The notes beneath the pieces were generated by a model, which saw only the letters and a program-made list of their open reading frames with translations, had not been told where the DNA came from and searched no databases. From JAFALX01 sp050734185 (GTDB taxonomy: Bacteria; Chloroflexota; Dormibacteria; Aeolococcales; Aeolococcaceae): a stretch of DNA of 47,526 nucleotides. The DNA is taken from assembly GCA_050734185.1 (NCBI GenBank), contig JBOHUE010000103.1, forward strand, positions 1 to 47,526. Direction: 5' to 3'. A program made the translations under genes and the position numbers. This document shows positions 1 through 7,596 of the stretch, one piece after another. Positions within the stretch are counted from its first letter, which is position 1. Each line of letters begins with the position of its first letter.

Positions 1-284
1 ACCACCAGCGGCGCGGGATGCAGCTCGGTAACCACGCTGCGGAGGTCGCCGACGACGCTGTCGAAGTCGTAGCCGGTCTCGGGGCGGTCACTCCGTCCGT
101 GGCCCCTGAGGTCGGGTGCGATGACGCGGTGCGCGGCGCCGAGCTCGCGGCCGACCAGGTCCCACCAGCGCGCGTTGCTCGCGAGCCCGTGCAGCGCAAG
201 CAACGCCGGCTCGCCGCCGGGGCGATCGCGCACCACGATCGTCAGGCCGCCGGTAGTCACGCGCCGTTCCGCGATCGCTTCCAT
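1..284 (-). CDS. alpha/beta hydrolase (N-terminal part, runs off the left edge)
   Basis: I translated the minus strand from the ATG at 284. About 94 residues are present and the gene continues past position 1. The product reads as a typical alpha/beta-hydrolase N-terminus: a beta-strand segment, the oxyanion-hole HG motif (LALHGLASN) near residue 32, then the PDLRGHGRSDRP segment near residue 59. The nucleophile serine and catalytic histidine would lie outside the window. It is transcribed divergently from the GT20 gene. The substrate cannot be deduced; hydrolases of this kind include esterases, epoxide hydrolases and haloperoxidases. Confidence 0.85.
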   Translation of the reverse strand, partial: MEAIAERRVTTGGLTIVVRDRPGGEPALLALHGLASNARWWDLVGRELGAAHRVIAPDLRGHGRSDRPETGYDFDSVVGDLRSVVTELHPAPLV

Positions 285-377
285 TCGAGCCGATTCTCGC
301 CTCTCGCCTCCGGTGCTCGCTCGCTAGCATGGCTGCGCGGCGGGACCCACCCCCCGCGCGTCTCGGGAGGTAGCCAC

Positions 378-1874
378 CTGCCAGCAATCGAGCCGTACAC
401 GCGCCGCCTCCTGCGGCACGTCGCACCCATCGTGGTCGCGAACCGCGGCCCGCTCGTCCTGCAGCCGGCCGACCCCTACCGCAACATCCCCGAGCGGCTG
501 GTCAAGGGCGCCGGCGGACTTGTCACCGCGCTGAGCAGCCTGGCCGCCGCGACGGACTCGGTGTGGGTGGCGATCGCCCGCGACGACGGCGACCGCGCCC
601 TCATGGCCCGGGGCAACCCGATGGATCTCGTGACGGACGACGGCAGCAACTACCGCGTGGCGTTCGTCGATCCAGGGCGCGAGGCGTACGAGCTGTTCTA
701 CAGCGTCATCAGCAACCCGCTGCTCTGGTTCATCCAGCACTACCTGTGGGACCTCGCGCGCGAGCCCATCGTCGACGACGCCGTGCGTCTCGCGTGGGAC
801 GAGGGATACATGCGCGTCAACCGCGCGGCCGCGGACCAGGTCATCGCCGAGGCAAAACGAGCGAAGAAGCCGCCGCTGGTCTTCGTGCAGGACTACCAGC
901 TGTACTGCGTGCCGCAGATGGTCCGCGAGGCGCTGCCCGATGTGCGCGTGCAGCACTTCGTGCACATCCCCTGGCCCACGCCGCAGTACTGGACCATCCT
1001 GCCCAAGCGCATCCGCGACGCGGCCGTGCAGGGGCTGCTCGGCGCAGACATCATCGGCTTCCAGACCAGCCGCGACGTTCGCAACTTCCTTGCCACGTGC
1101 GAGGAGAACCTCGGCCTCGCGGTCGACCCGCGCGAGCGCACCGTCTTCCACGAGGGACGCGCGGTGTGGGTGCGCAACTACCCGATCAGCGTCGACGCGT
1201 TGGAGCTCGACAGGCTCAACGAGCGTCAGGAGGTGCGCGATGAGGAGGCGCGCATCCTGCAGTGGCGCCCCAAGCACCTGATCCTTCGCGTCGACCGCAC
1301 CGATCTGAGCAAGAACATCGTGCGCGGGTTTCTCGCGTACGAGCGGATGCTGCAGGCGCACCCGGAGCTGCACGGCACGGTCGTCTTCTGGGCGTTCCTG
1401 CAGCCGAGCCGCCAGGACATCGATGACTACCGCGCGTACCTCGGCAGCGTGCTCGGCGTCGCCGCCCGCATCAACCGTGCGTTCTCGCGCGGCGGCTGGA
1501 CTCCGATTCGCGTCGAAATCGACGACAACCTCGACCGCGCTATCGCCGGCTACCGCAACTACGACGTCCTGCTCGTCAACCCGATCTACGACGGGATGAA
1601 CCTTGTCGCCAAGGAAGGGCCCTTGTGCAATCGCAATGACGGCGTGCTCGTCCTCAGTGAGAACGCTGGATCACACGAGGAGCTCGGCGACTTTGCGTTG
1701 ACCGTCAACCCGTTCGACGTCGACGAGACCGCCGACGCGCTCTATCGCGGGCTCGTCATGGAGCCGGCACAGCGCAAGGCGCGGATCACACGGATCCGCG
1801 AGACGGTACGCGCCAACGACATCACGCGGTGGATCAGCCTGCAGCTCCAGGACCTGCGCGAACTGATCGGCTGA
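378..1874 (+). CDS. GT20 family glycosyltransferase, trehalose-6-phosphate synthase-like
   Basis: The product (about 498 residues from the proposed start) has the whole GT20/OtsA fold: an IVVANRGP first strand, FVQDYQLY where OtsA has HDYHL, HIPWPTPQYW, GFQTSRDVRNF, LRVDRTDLSKNI for the donor-phosphate loop, and NPIYDGMNLVAKE, the family's C-terminal signature. OtsA makes trehalose-6-phosphate from UDP-glucose and glucose-6-phosphate. The reading frame stays open far upstream, but that part is the antisense of the neighbouring hydrolase. No ATG/GTG/TTG lies between that region and the first conserved strand, so I place the start at CTG 378, 7 nt after GGGAGG (365-370). The GTG at 432 would cut into strand 1. 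The changed HDYHL motif leaves room for a related role (VldE-like pseudo-glycosyltransferases share the fold). No phosphatase partner (otsB) is adjacent. Confidence 0.85.
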   Translation: MPAIEPYTRRLLRHVAPIVVANRGPLVLQPADPYRNIPERLVKGAGGLVTALSSLAAATDSVWVAIARDDGDRALMARGNPMDLVTDDGSNYRVAFVDPGREAYELFYSVISNPLLWFIQHYLWDLAREPIVDDAVRLAWDEGYMRVNRAAADQVIAEAKRAKKPPLVFVQDYQLYCVPQMVREALPDVRVQHFVHIPWPTPQYWTILPKRIRDAAVQGLLGADIIGFQTSRDVRNFLATCEENLGLAVDPRERTVFHEGRAVWVRNYPISVDALELDRLNERQEVRDEEARILQWRPKHLILRVDRTDLSKNIVRGFLAYERMLQAHPELHGTVVFWAFLQPSRQDIDDYRAYLGSVLGVAARINRAFSRGGWTPIRVEIDDNLDRAIAGYRNYDVLLVNPIYDGMNLVAKEGPLCNRNDGVLVLSENAGSHEELGDFALTVNPFDVDETADALYRGLVMEPAQRKARITRIRETVRANDITRWISLQLQDLRELIG

Positions 1875-1880
1875 ACGGGG

Positions 1881-2063
1881 TTAGTGGAGACCCGAGACCG
1901 CGGCGATGAAGAGCCAGCCGACGACCGCCGCCAGGCTCACCCAGAACGTCGCCCAGGCTCTCGTGTCGAGCCGCCGGCGCTGGCGCAGATAGCGACGCCG
2001 AACGGAGAGTTCGGCAGTTCCGGTGGGTTGCCCTGAGGCGCGTCGGGGGCGGCGCTCGGCACT
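1881..2063 (-). CDS. small basic single-pass membrane protein
   Basis: The product has about 60 residues. An arginine-rich N-terminal half is followed by one hydrophobic segment near the C-terminus (WATFWVSLAAVVGWLFIAAV), so it looks like a small inner-membrane protein with a positive cytoplasmic tail. The ATG at 2063 follows an AGGAAGGAG stretch at a slightly long spacing. An in-frame ATG at 2105 would add 14 residues and cannot be excluded. It is transcribed towards the GT20 gene and away from the MerR gene. I recognise no family. Confidence 0.6.
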   Translation of the reverse strand, partial: SAERRPRRASGQPTGTAELSVRRRYLRQRRRLDTRAWATFWVSLAAVVGWLFIAAVSGLH

Positions 2064-2143
2064 CATCGTTCGGGGAACGTCTCCTTCCTTGATCGGGTTA
2101 CGCATTGTCCCGCATCGCTGGACGATGGCGTAGTATCACCTAA

Positions 2144-2566
2144 TTGATGCCTACGGTGAGGGGGAAAGCCGAAGGCCCGGCTATCAGCACCCCGGGACTG
2201 CCGAGTCCAACAGCGCGGGAGACAGAATTAGTGGCCGTGGTTGATACGGCGCCCGGACGGATGGACCTTGACAAGCCCATCTACACGCTGAGCATCGCCG
2301 CCGAAATCCTCGAAACCCACCCGCGCACGCTGATGATGTACGAGGCGCTCAACCTCGTCGTGCCGCACCGCACGGCGACCAAGCGTCGCCGCTACTCGCA
2401 GCGCGACCTGCTCACATTGCAGGCGATTCAGCGCCTCACCCGCGGGCACGGCCTCAACCTCAACGGCGCGAAGTACGTCATCCAGTGCCTGCAGCTCCTG
2501 GACGGGAACCGTATCGAGCGACCCGCAGACCTCCGCGACATCAACGTCGACCACGTCCGCATCTGA
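2144..2566 (+). CDS. MerR-family transcriptional regulator, HspR-like
   Basis: A 140-residue protein with a MerR winged-helix DNA-binding domain at residues 45-115 (KPIYTLSIAAEIL, HPRTLMMYEALNLVVP, RRRYSQRDL). HspR proteins have the same order, with an HP-x-TL-x-x-Y recognition helix and RRYS wing, and repress dnaK/clpB-type heat-shock genes with DnaK as co-repressor. No chaperone gene lies beside it, so its target is unknown. The roughly 40 residues before the domain are low in complexity. The TTG at 2144 lies 7 nt after a TAGTAT element (2131-2136), consistent with a leaderless transcript; ATG 2147 is the next in-frame codon. Confidence 0.85.
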   Translation: MMPTVRGKAEGPAISTPGLPSPTARETELVAVVDTAPGRMDLDKPIYTLSIAAEILETHPRTLMMYEALNLVVPHRTATKRRRYSQRDLLTLQAIQRLTRGHGLNLNGAKYVIQCLQLLDGNRIERPADLRDINVDHVRI

Positions 2567-2592
2567 CGCCTCACCCGGGGTACGCTCCGGCG

Positions 2593-3018
2593 GTGAGCCA
2601 GGCGACCAACCATCGACAGGATTCCACTCTGGGCGCGATCGGCCGTGAGGTTGCCGACGATGCGGTGCGACTGGTGCGGGCCGAGATCGAGCTGGCCAAA
2701 GCGCAATTCAAGGCCGCTGCCATCCGCCTCGCCCTTGCGCTCGTGCTGTTCGTCCTCGCGCTGACGCTCCTGTTCGTCGGCATCATCGTTGCGCTCGGCG
2801 CGGTACCGGCCCACTACAGTCAATCGATCTTCGGTAACGACTGGCTCGGCTGGGTCGCTTTCGGTGGTCTGTTCCTCGTGGTCGCCGTCGCCCTCGGCGT
2901 CATCGGAACCAGGGCAGCACTCCGATCGTTCAGAACAGGCAAGGAAACGATGTCCGTATTCAAGGAGGACGCCGAGTGGGCTCGGGGGTTGACGAAGCGC
3001 GGCAGCAGCGAGAGCTGA
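2593..3018 (+). CDS. phage-holin-family (holin III superfamily) membrane protein
   Basis: A 141-residue protein with an amphipathic N-terminal half (EVADDAVRLVRAEIELAKAQFK) and two long hydrophobic segments (about residues 48-70 and 86-108). This is the layout of the chromosomal Phage_holin_3_6 family common in Actinomycetota and Chloroflexota. These are membrane proteins of unclear role, not true lysis proteins. The GTG at 2593 lies 6 nt after TACGCT (2581-2586), suggesting a leaderless start. Its end overlaps the next gene by 43 nt, and both run into a penicillin-binding protein gene, so an envelope role is likely. Confidence 0.75.
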   Translation: MSQATNHRQDSTLGAIGREVADDAVRLVRAEIELAKAQFKAAAIRLALALVLFVLALTLLFVGIIVALGAVPAHYSQSIFGNDWLGWVAFGGLFLVVAVALGVIGTRAALRSFRTGKETMSVFKEDAEWARGLTKRGSSES

Positions 3019-3428
3019 GCAAGGCCGCGCTTGCCGGCGACCTCGACCGCCTCGAGGCGCGCGTGCGCGAGGAGATCGACTGGCGGTCGCGCCTGCGTCG
3101 CGACAGCGGCCGGCTCGTCGGCATCGGCGTCGGGGTCGCGGTGGTCGTCGTGGCGGCAGGCGCCGTCATCCTGCTGCGACGGCGATTCGGCACGCGGAAG
3201 CCGGAGGCCACGGTGCACGCGGTGTCGATCGCCGAGCTCGGTGACGAGCTCAGGGAGCTGCGCCGCGACCTCGAGAAGAAGAATGGCAAGTCGAGCTCGC
3301 TTGCGCAGAAGGCTGTGCTGCGTGCGGTGACGGCGGCGGGCACCGCGGGAGGCACCATGCTCGCCCGCGAAGTTCTCAAGCGCCAGATGGGCACTCGGGA
3401 GGGAACTGAGACCGCGCGTGCCGACTGA
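2976..3428 (+). CDS. membrane protein with central TM segment, coupled to the PBP gene
   Basis: A 150-residue protein. Residues 1-45 form a charged, probably helical region, one hydrophobic segment covers about residues 47-66 (LVGIGVGVAVVVVAAGAVILL), and a charged C-terminal region follows with a possible coiled coil (ELGDELRELRRDLEKK). The layout resembles the DUF3618-type partners of holin-like proteins. The GTG at 2976 is preceded by a strong AAGGAGG (2962-2968) with 7 nt spacing. It overlaps the upstream gene by 43 nt and the downstream PBP gene by 11 nt, so the three are probably translated together. Confidence 0.7.
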   Translation: MGSGVDEARQQRELSKAALAGDLDRLEARVREEIDWRSRLRRDSGRLVGIGVGVAVVVVAAGAVILLRRRFGTRKPEATVHAVSIAELGDELRELRRDLEKKNGKSSSLAQKAVLRAVTAAGTAGGTMLAREVLKRQMGTREGTETARAD

Positions 3429-5571
3429 GCCGCTTGGCAGGCGCCGTCGCGCCGGCGTGCGCCGACCCGCAGGCCGGCGCGGTGGCTCGGGGTGGCAGCA
3501 TCGCCTGTCGACCCGCAAGTGGCGGATCGCGACGATGGTGGTCGGCCTCTTCGTCTCCGGTCTGCTCGGACTCGGCGGCGCGGTCGTGTACGCCGCAACG
3601 ACGAATCCCGATATCAACGAGATCGGCCAGGCGACCGGCACCATCAAGATCACCGATCGCAATGGCGCGGTGCTCGCCGAGCTTGGTCACGACCAGCAAT
3701 CGCGGCACGACGTGCCGATCAGCCAGATCGCGACGATCATGCAGACGGCGACGCTCGCCGCCGAGGATCGCAACTTCTACAACGAGGGTGCATTCGACTT
3801 CCCGCGCGTGGTCAAGGCCGTCGTCGACGACCTGGTCCTGCGCCGCACCGCCGAGGGCGCGAGCACGATCACGCAGCAGCTGGTGAAGCAGGCGTTCTTC
3901 GGGCAGCAGGCGTCGAAGGACCCGATGCGCAAGATTCGCGAGGCGCTGCTCGCCCAGCAGATCGAGGGCAAGTACAGCAAGCAGGAGATCCTCAACCAGT
4001 ACCTGAACATCACGTACTACGGTGACAACGCGTATGGCATCGAGGACGCGTCGATGCGCTACTTCGGCAAGCACGCGAGCCAGCTCGTGTTGCCGGAGGC
4101 GGCGATGCTGGCCGGTCTGCCGGAAGCGCCGTCGTACAACGACCCATTCCAGAATCCGGACGCCGCCTATGCCCGCATGCGCTACGTGCTGAGCGGCCTG
4201 GTGGTGATGGGTGCCGCCACCCAGGCCCAGGCGGACGCGGTGGATCCGCTCGTGGGCGGCGCAAACGCCACCCCTGCGCAGCTGGCGCAGCAGAAGGTGA
4301 CCCAGGCAGCGGTCCTCGCGGACCTCGACAACGGCAAGCCGCTCGCCGGGCTCGGCCCCGCGCCGCACTTCGTGCAGTACATCGAGAACCAGCTGCAGTC
4401 GCAGCTTGCCAACGACCCGGCATACCTCAGCGGCGACCTCACGGTGACGACGACACTCGACGGCGGGATGCAACAACAGGCGACTCAAGCGGTGCAGCGT
4501 GGTCTGCCCAAGATCGGCGGCGGCGCCAACAACGCCGCGCTGCTGATGCTCGAGCCGCACACCGGACAGATTCTTGCGATGGTCGGCTCCGCCGACTACA
4601 GCAGCAACACCATCGGCGGCCAGTTCAACATCACCACGCAGGCGGAGCGCCGGCCGGGATCGTCATTCAAGCCGTTCGTCTACGAGGAGGGCGTGCGCAC
4701 CAACATCGTGACTCCGAACACTGTCCTGCAGGACACGAAACAGGAGTCGGACGCGCTCAACGGTGTGCAGGACTTTGATCGTCTGTATCAGGGCAACATC
4801 ACCGCGCGTCAGGCGCTGCTGGGATCGCGCAACATCGCCACCGAGCAGGCGATGGAGAAGATCGGCGTCGACAACGTCATCAGCTTCGCCAAACAGCTCG
4901 GCATCAGCACGCCGCTGGCCGAGAATGCGAGCACCGGGATCGGCACGTCCGCGGTACGCATGACCGACCTCGCGAGCGCGTACGCGGCGTTTGCGAACGG
5001 CGGTCAGAAGGTGACGGCGTACGGGATCCTCAAGGTCGTCGACTCCACCGGCCAGACGCTCGTCGACAACACCAAGCCGTCCACGCAGGAAACCGTGATG
5101 ACGGCACAGCAGGCCTACCAGATCACCAACATCCTGCGCGGCTACGCGAGCTTCTGGAACCTGCCGATCAAATGGGACACGGCGGGCAAGTCGGGCACCA
5201 CCGACGACTTCGTCGACGCGTGGTACATGGACTACACGCCGAGCTGGGTCGTGGCGACGTGGGCCGGGCGCACCGAAGCAGACAACCCTGCGGAGCTCGG
5301 TATGAACGGCATCTTCGGCACGGCTGAGGGCAAGGCGATCGCTGTGCCGTTCGTCAACTCGCTGGCCAAGCCAGCCTCGTTCAGCACCATCAGCGGCGGC
5401 CCCGCTCCGACGGTTGCCCCGACGGTCGCTCCGACTCCGGCGCCGACACCGACGCCGACACCGATACCCACTGCGACGCCGCTGCCGACGCCGACGCCAC
5501 TGCCGACGATCTGCGCCCCGTTGCTATGTGTCCCGAGCCCGACCCCGAGCCCGCGCCCGAGCCCGACGTAG
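3418..5571 (+). CDS. class A penicillin-binding protein (PBP1a-type GT51 glycosyltransferase/transpeptidase)
   Basis: A bifunctional peptidoglycan synthase of 717 residues. An arginine-rich cytoplasmic tail (1-36) and a membrane anchor (37-60) lead into a GT51 domain with catalytic Glu116 in TLAAEDRNFY and the STITQQLVKQ motif. The transpeptidase domain has the SxxK motif in PGSSFKPF (about residue 414), an SRN motif (about 474), and KSGT (about 589). It polymerises lipid II and cross-links stem peptides outside the membrane. The last 50 or so residues are a Pro/Thr/Ala-rich tail, as in many actinobacterial PBP1 proteins. The GTG start overlaps the end of the previous gene, and the gene meets the thioesterase gene tail-to-tail with 2 nt between them. 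Confidence 0.95.
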   Translation: MPTEPLGRRRRAGVRRPAGRRGGSGWQHRLSTRKWRIATMVVGLFVSGLLGLGGAVVYAATTNPDINEIGQATGTIKITDRNGAVLAELGHDQQSRHDVPISQIATIMQTATLAAEDRNFYNEGAFDFPRVVKAVVDDLVLRRTAEGASTITQQLVKQAFFGQQASKDPMRKIREALLAQQIEGKYSKQEILNQYLNITYYGDNAYGIEDASMRYFGKHASQLVLPEAAMLAGLPEAPSYNDPFQNPDAAYARMRYVLSGLVVMGAATQAQADAVDPLVGGANATPAQLAQQKVTQAAVLADLDNGKPLAGLGPAPHFVQYIENQLQSQLANDPAYLSGDLTVTTTLDGGMQQQATQAVQRGLPKIGGGANNAALLMLEPHTGQILAMVGSADYSSNTIGGQFNITTQAERRPGSSFKPFVYEEGVRTNIVTPNTVLQDTKQESDALNGVQDFDRLYQGNITARQALLGSRNIATEQAMEKIGVDNVISFAKQLGISTPLAENASTGIGTSAVRMTDLASAYAAFANGGQKVTAYGILKVVDSTGQTLVDNTKPSTQETVMTAQQAYQITNILRGYASFWNLPIKWDTAGKSGTTDDFVDAWYMDYTPSWVVATWAGRTEADNPAELGMNGIFGTAEGKAIAVPFVNSLAKPASFSTISGGPAPTVAPTVAPTPAPTPTPTPIPTATPLPTPTPLPTICAPLLCVPSPTPSPRPSPT

Positions 5572-5573
5572 CT

Positions 5574-5966
5574 TCAGTCCCGCCGTGCCGGACGGACCGC
5601 GATGGTCAGGCGGGACAGGGCGCAGAGCGCGCCGTCATCGTCGGTGATCTCGACGTCCCAGATCCACGAGGTGCGGCCGCGATGCCGGGGCCGGCCCACG
5701 GCGTGGATCGTGCCCTCCTTGATGGGGCGAAGGAACTGCGTGTGGTTGCTCTGACCGAGCGCGATGTTGCCCGCGTCCCCGACGCCGAGGAACGTGCCGA
5801 TCGATGCCAGCGTCTCGGCGATGCCGGCGAGCGCGCCGCCATGAACGATCCCGTATGGCTGCATTACGCGGTCGCTGACCGGGCAGCGGCTCTGCATCAG
5901 GTCGGGGCTCGCCTCGATGATCTCGTGGCCGAGACCGGCGTCAAACGGAGAGATCGGCGAGGCCAC
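5574..5966 (-). CDS. PaaI-type hotdog-fold thioesterase
   Basis: A 130-residue single hotdog domain. The signature is VMQPYGIVHGGALAGIAETLAS, where the HGG motif and the downstream Glu match acyl-CoA thioesterases of the PaaI/MenI type. The SNHTQFLRPIKEGTIHAVGRPRHRGR strands follow, then the WDVEITDDDGALCALSRLTIAVR end. It probably hydrolyses an aryl- or acyl-CoA; candidates include 1,4-dihydroxy-2-naphthoyl-CoA, but no menaquinone genes are near. GTG 5966 is the best in-frame start although no clear Shine-Dalgarno is present. It lies 15 nt downstream of the zinc-ribbon gene, probably in one transcript. Confidence 0.9.
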   Translation of the reverse strand: MASPISPFDAGLGHEIIEASPDLMQSRCPVSDRVMQPYGIVHGGALAGIAETLASIGTFLGVGDAGNIALGQSNHTQFLRPIKEGTIHAVGRPRHRGRTSWIWDVEITDDDGALCALSRLTIAVRPARRD

Positions 5967-5981
5967 GCAGCGCGGGGACGA

Positions 5982-6302
5982 TCAGCGCTTGGCGAAGAGG
6001 TCGGTGAGCGGGCCCTCGTGGGCCGCCAGCATCGAGTGGATGTCGAGCATCTCGTCGCCGCTGATGGGTCCCTCCACCTCTGGCATCCCCTCGTCGAACA
6101 AACGCTTGCGCTCCTCGTCCGCCTCGGTCTGGAAGATGATCTGGAGCAGGTTCTCGTCGTTGCACGAAGCACACGTCACCCGCACCAGCGCCCGGTTTCC
6201 TTGCTGGGCCAGGACGTTGATGCCGCAGTCCGCCATGTTCTCCCCGCAGGCGCTGCACCGGTAGCGCCTCGCCTGAAATCGGAGGAGCTCGAGGAGGTCC
6301 AT
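5982..6302 (-). CDS. zinc-ribbon protein
   Basis: A 106-residue protein with two CxxC pairs (YRCSACGEN near residue 16 and VTCASCND near residue 46) that would form one zinc ribbon. An acidic helical C-terminal half follows (ADEERKRLFDEG, SGDEMLDIHSMLA). I do not recognise the family. The ATG at 6302 lies 8 nt after a perfect TATACT (complement of 6311-6316), so the transcript is probably leaderless and is likely to continue into the thioesterase gene. Confidence 0.75.
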   Translation of the reverse strand: MDLLELLRFQARRYRCSACGENMADCGINVLAQQGNRALVRVTCASCNDENLLQIIFQTEADEERKRLFDEGMPEVEGPISGDEMLDIHSMLAAHEGPLTDLFAKR

Positions 6303-6310
6303 CCCAGCCC

Positions 6311-6316
6311 AGTATA
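6311..6316 (-). promoter_or_regulatory. -10 element TATACT of the zinc-ribbon/thioesterase unit
   Basis: The minus strand reads TATACT, 8 nt before the ATG at 6302. This places the transcription start at or next to the A of the ATG. Confidence 0.6.
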
Positions 6317-6361
6317 GGCGGCGGTCTCAGGCGGCAAACCTCTCAGACGGCCGTCGCTGGG

Positions 6362-6367
6362 TACACT
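6362..6367 (+). promoter_or_regulatory. -10 element TACACT of tRNA-Gln
   Basis: TACACT lies 12 nt before the first base of the mature tRNA, giving a 5' leader of about five bases. No convincing -35 element is seen. Confidence 0.5.
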
Positions 6368-6379
6368 CGGACGGCCCGC

Positions 6380-6454
6380 TGGGGAGTGGCCAAGTGGTAA
6401 GGCAGCTGACTCTGGATCAGCCAATCAGAGGTTCGAATCCTCTCTCCCCAGCCA
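6380..6454 (+). tRNA. tRNA-Gln (anticodon CTG)
   Basis: The acceptor stem TGGGGAG/CTCCCCA pairs over seven positions. The D arm is GCC/GGC, the anticodon stem GCTGA/TCAGC encloses the seven-base loop CTCTGGA (anticodon CTG, reads CAG), and the T arm AGAGG/CCTCT encloses TTCGAAT. The discriminator G and an encoded CCA end at 6454. It decodes glutamine. The stretch after it looks more accessory than the flanks, but I saw no second copy of the tRNA 3' end. Confidence 0.97.
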
Positions 6455-6620
6455 ACCCGTGGAAGTTTGCCAAACGCTTGTCGGACGCGCTATGCACGCG
6501 GGCGCGCGCAGGACGTTCCGGCGCCTGGCGCAGCCTTCCGCAAATCAAATATGGAACGAGAGTCCCGACGCCGGTTCCAACGTCAACAACCTGCCGCGCC
6601 TCGCGCAACGGCAGTTCTCC

Positions 6621-7526
6621 CTATGGCGCGTCAGCAGCTGCTGGCTCGGTGGCACCGACCGACTTGGCGATAAGCGGGTCCGACGGCGCCGCTGCATGCC
6701 ACTGTCCTGTGCTGGCGAGGCAATCCGCGAACCGGTCCGGATCTGCCAGGTGCGGAAAGTGGCCGCTGCTCGGAAAGATGGTGAGCGTTGCCTGGGGTAG
6801 CGCATCGCGCAGCCACGCCGCGTAAGCAGCGTCGTACTCACTGCTGGCGATGACCATGTACGGAACTCGGCGCTGCTTCAGCGCGGCCAGCCCTTGGTCG
6901 ATCCGCGACTGTATCTCCGTCGCCGGCAGCTCGAGAGCCTGGCGCCAGTACGCAAGCACGACGTCCTGCCGCGGTGGCTCGGTGCTCAACAGCCGCTGCG
7001 CATCGTCTGAGAGCAGGTCGATGCGCATGCTTGAAAGGAGCGCGGGCCACATCTTCGAAAAGCCAGGTCCGATGACCGCCTCGCGATTTGTCTGAAGCAT
7101 GTGCACGAAAGCGGTGTCGAGCGTTTGATCGACACTCACCACTCCTCGGGCGGTGTACGAGGCTGCGAAAACAGTGGCGACGATTGCCGCCATCGAGTGG
7201 CCCACGATGACGGGTTCGCCGAGCCCGGCGTCGTCGACCGCCGAGGCGACGGCCGTTGCCACGTCCTCCAGGTCGCAGGATGCTTGTGCGGGAGAACCGC
7301 CATGACCCGGCAGGTCCAGCGCGAGCACCTGCCGCCCGGGATCTCGCCGCCGCAGCGCCTCTACGGCGGGTTGCCACATGCGGCGGTCGAAGGTGAGCCC
7401 ATGCAGCAGGACAAGAGGTGGGCGGTTGTCCGCGCGACCCTCCAGGCTGCCGCTCAGCCTCGCTGTCCCGAATGTCGCAGTGCCACGCTGATCCGCTGTC
7501 GAGGCCTGTTGCGGAGCCGTGTCCAT
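6621..7526 (-). CDS. alpha/beta hydrolase
   Basis: A 301-residue single-domain alpha/beta hydrolase. The oxyanion segment LVLLHGLTFDRRMW is near residue 40, DLPGHGGSP near 71, the nucleophile elbow GHSMA puts Ser at 111, and the catalytic His is in SGHFPHLADP near 263. The ATG at 7526 follows AAGGTGG with 6 nt spacing. Further in-frame upstream codons lie inside the shared operator and the opposite gene. It is divergent from the broken tetR, a usual arrangement in which the TetR protein controls the hydrolase. Esterases and lactonases of this kind are typical targets; the true substrate is unknown. Confidence 0.92.
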   Translation of the reverse strand: MDTAPQQASTADQRGTATFGTARLSGSLEGRADNRPPLVLLHGLTFDRRMWQPAVEALRRRDPGRQVLALDLPGHGGSPAQASCDLEDVATAVASAVDDAGLGEPVIVGHSMAAIVATVFAASYTARGVVSVDQTLDTAFVHMLQTNREAVIGPGFSKMWPALLSSMRIDLLSDDAQRLLSTEPPRQDVVLAYWRQALELPATEIQSRIDQGLAALKQRRVPYMVIASSEYDAAYAAWLRDALPQATLTIFPSSGHFPHLADPDRFADCLASTGQWHAAAPSDPLIAKSVGATEPAAADAP

Positions 7527-7546
7527 AGTCGACCACCTTATCGTTA

Positions 7547-7590
7547 CATTGTTACGTAGCGCCGTATCGTAACGATGTGGCGTTACAATG
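7547..7590. promoter_or_regulatory. operator region between the hydrolase and tetR
   Basis: The arms CATTGTTACG (7547-7556) and CGTTACAATG (7581-7590) are inverted copies with one mismatch. Between them lies the palindrome ATCGTAACGAT (7566-7576). The right arm contains TACAAT (7584-7589), a good -10 element 7 nt before the tetR ATG at 7597, so a bound repressor would block its own promoter. Confidence 0.6.
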
Positions 7591-7596
7591 TCAAGC

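Noticed and set aside
324..1373. Long open frame on the minus strand inside the GT20 gene
   Set aside because: High-GC shadow frame; the plus-strand frame shows continuous GT20 motifs and the antisense product has none.
5400..5570. Tandem-repeat-like CCGACGCCGACG tract
   Set aside because: It encodes the Pro/Thr-rich tail of the penicillin-binding protein; irregular units, not a CRISPR or minisatellite.
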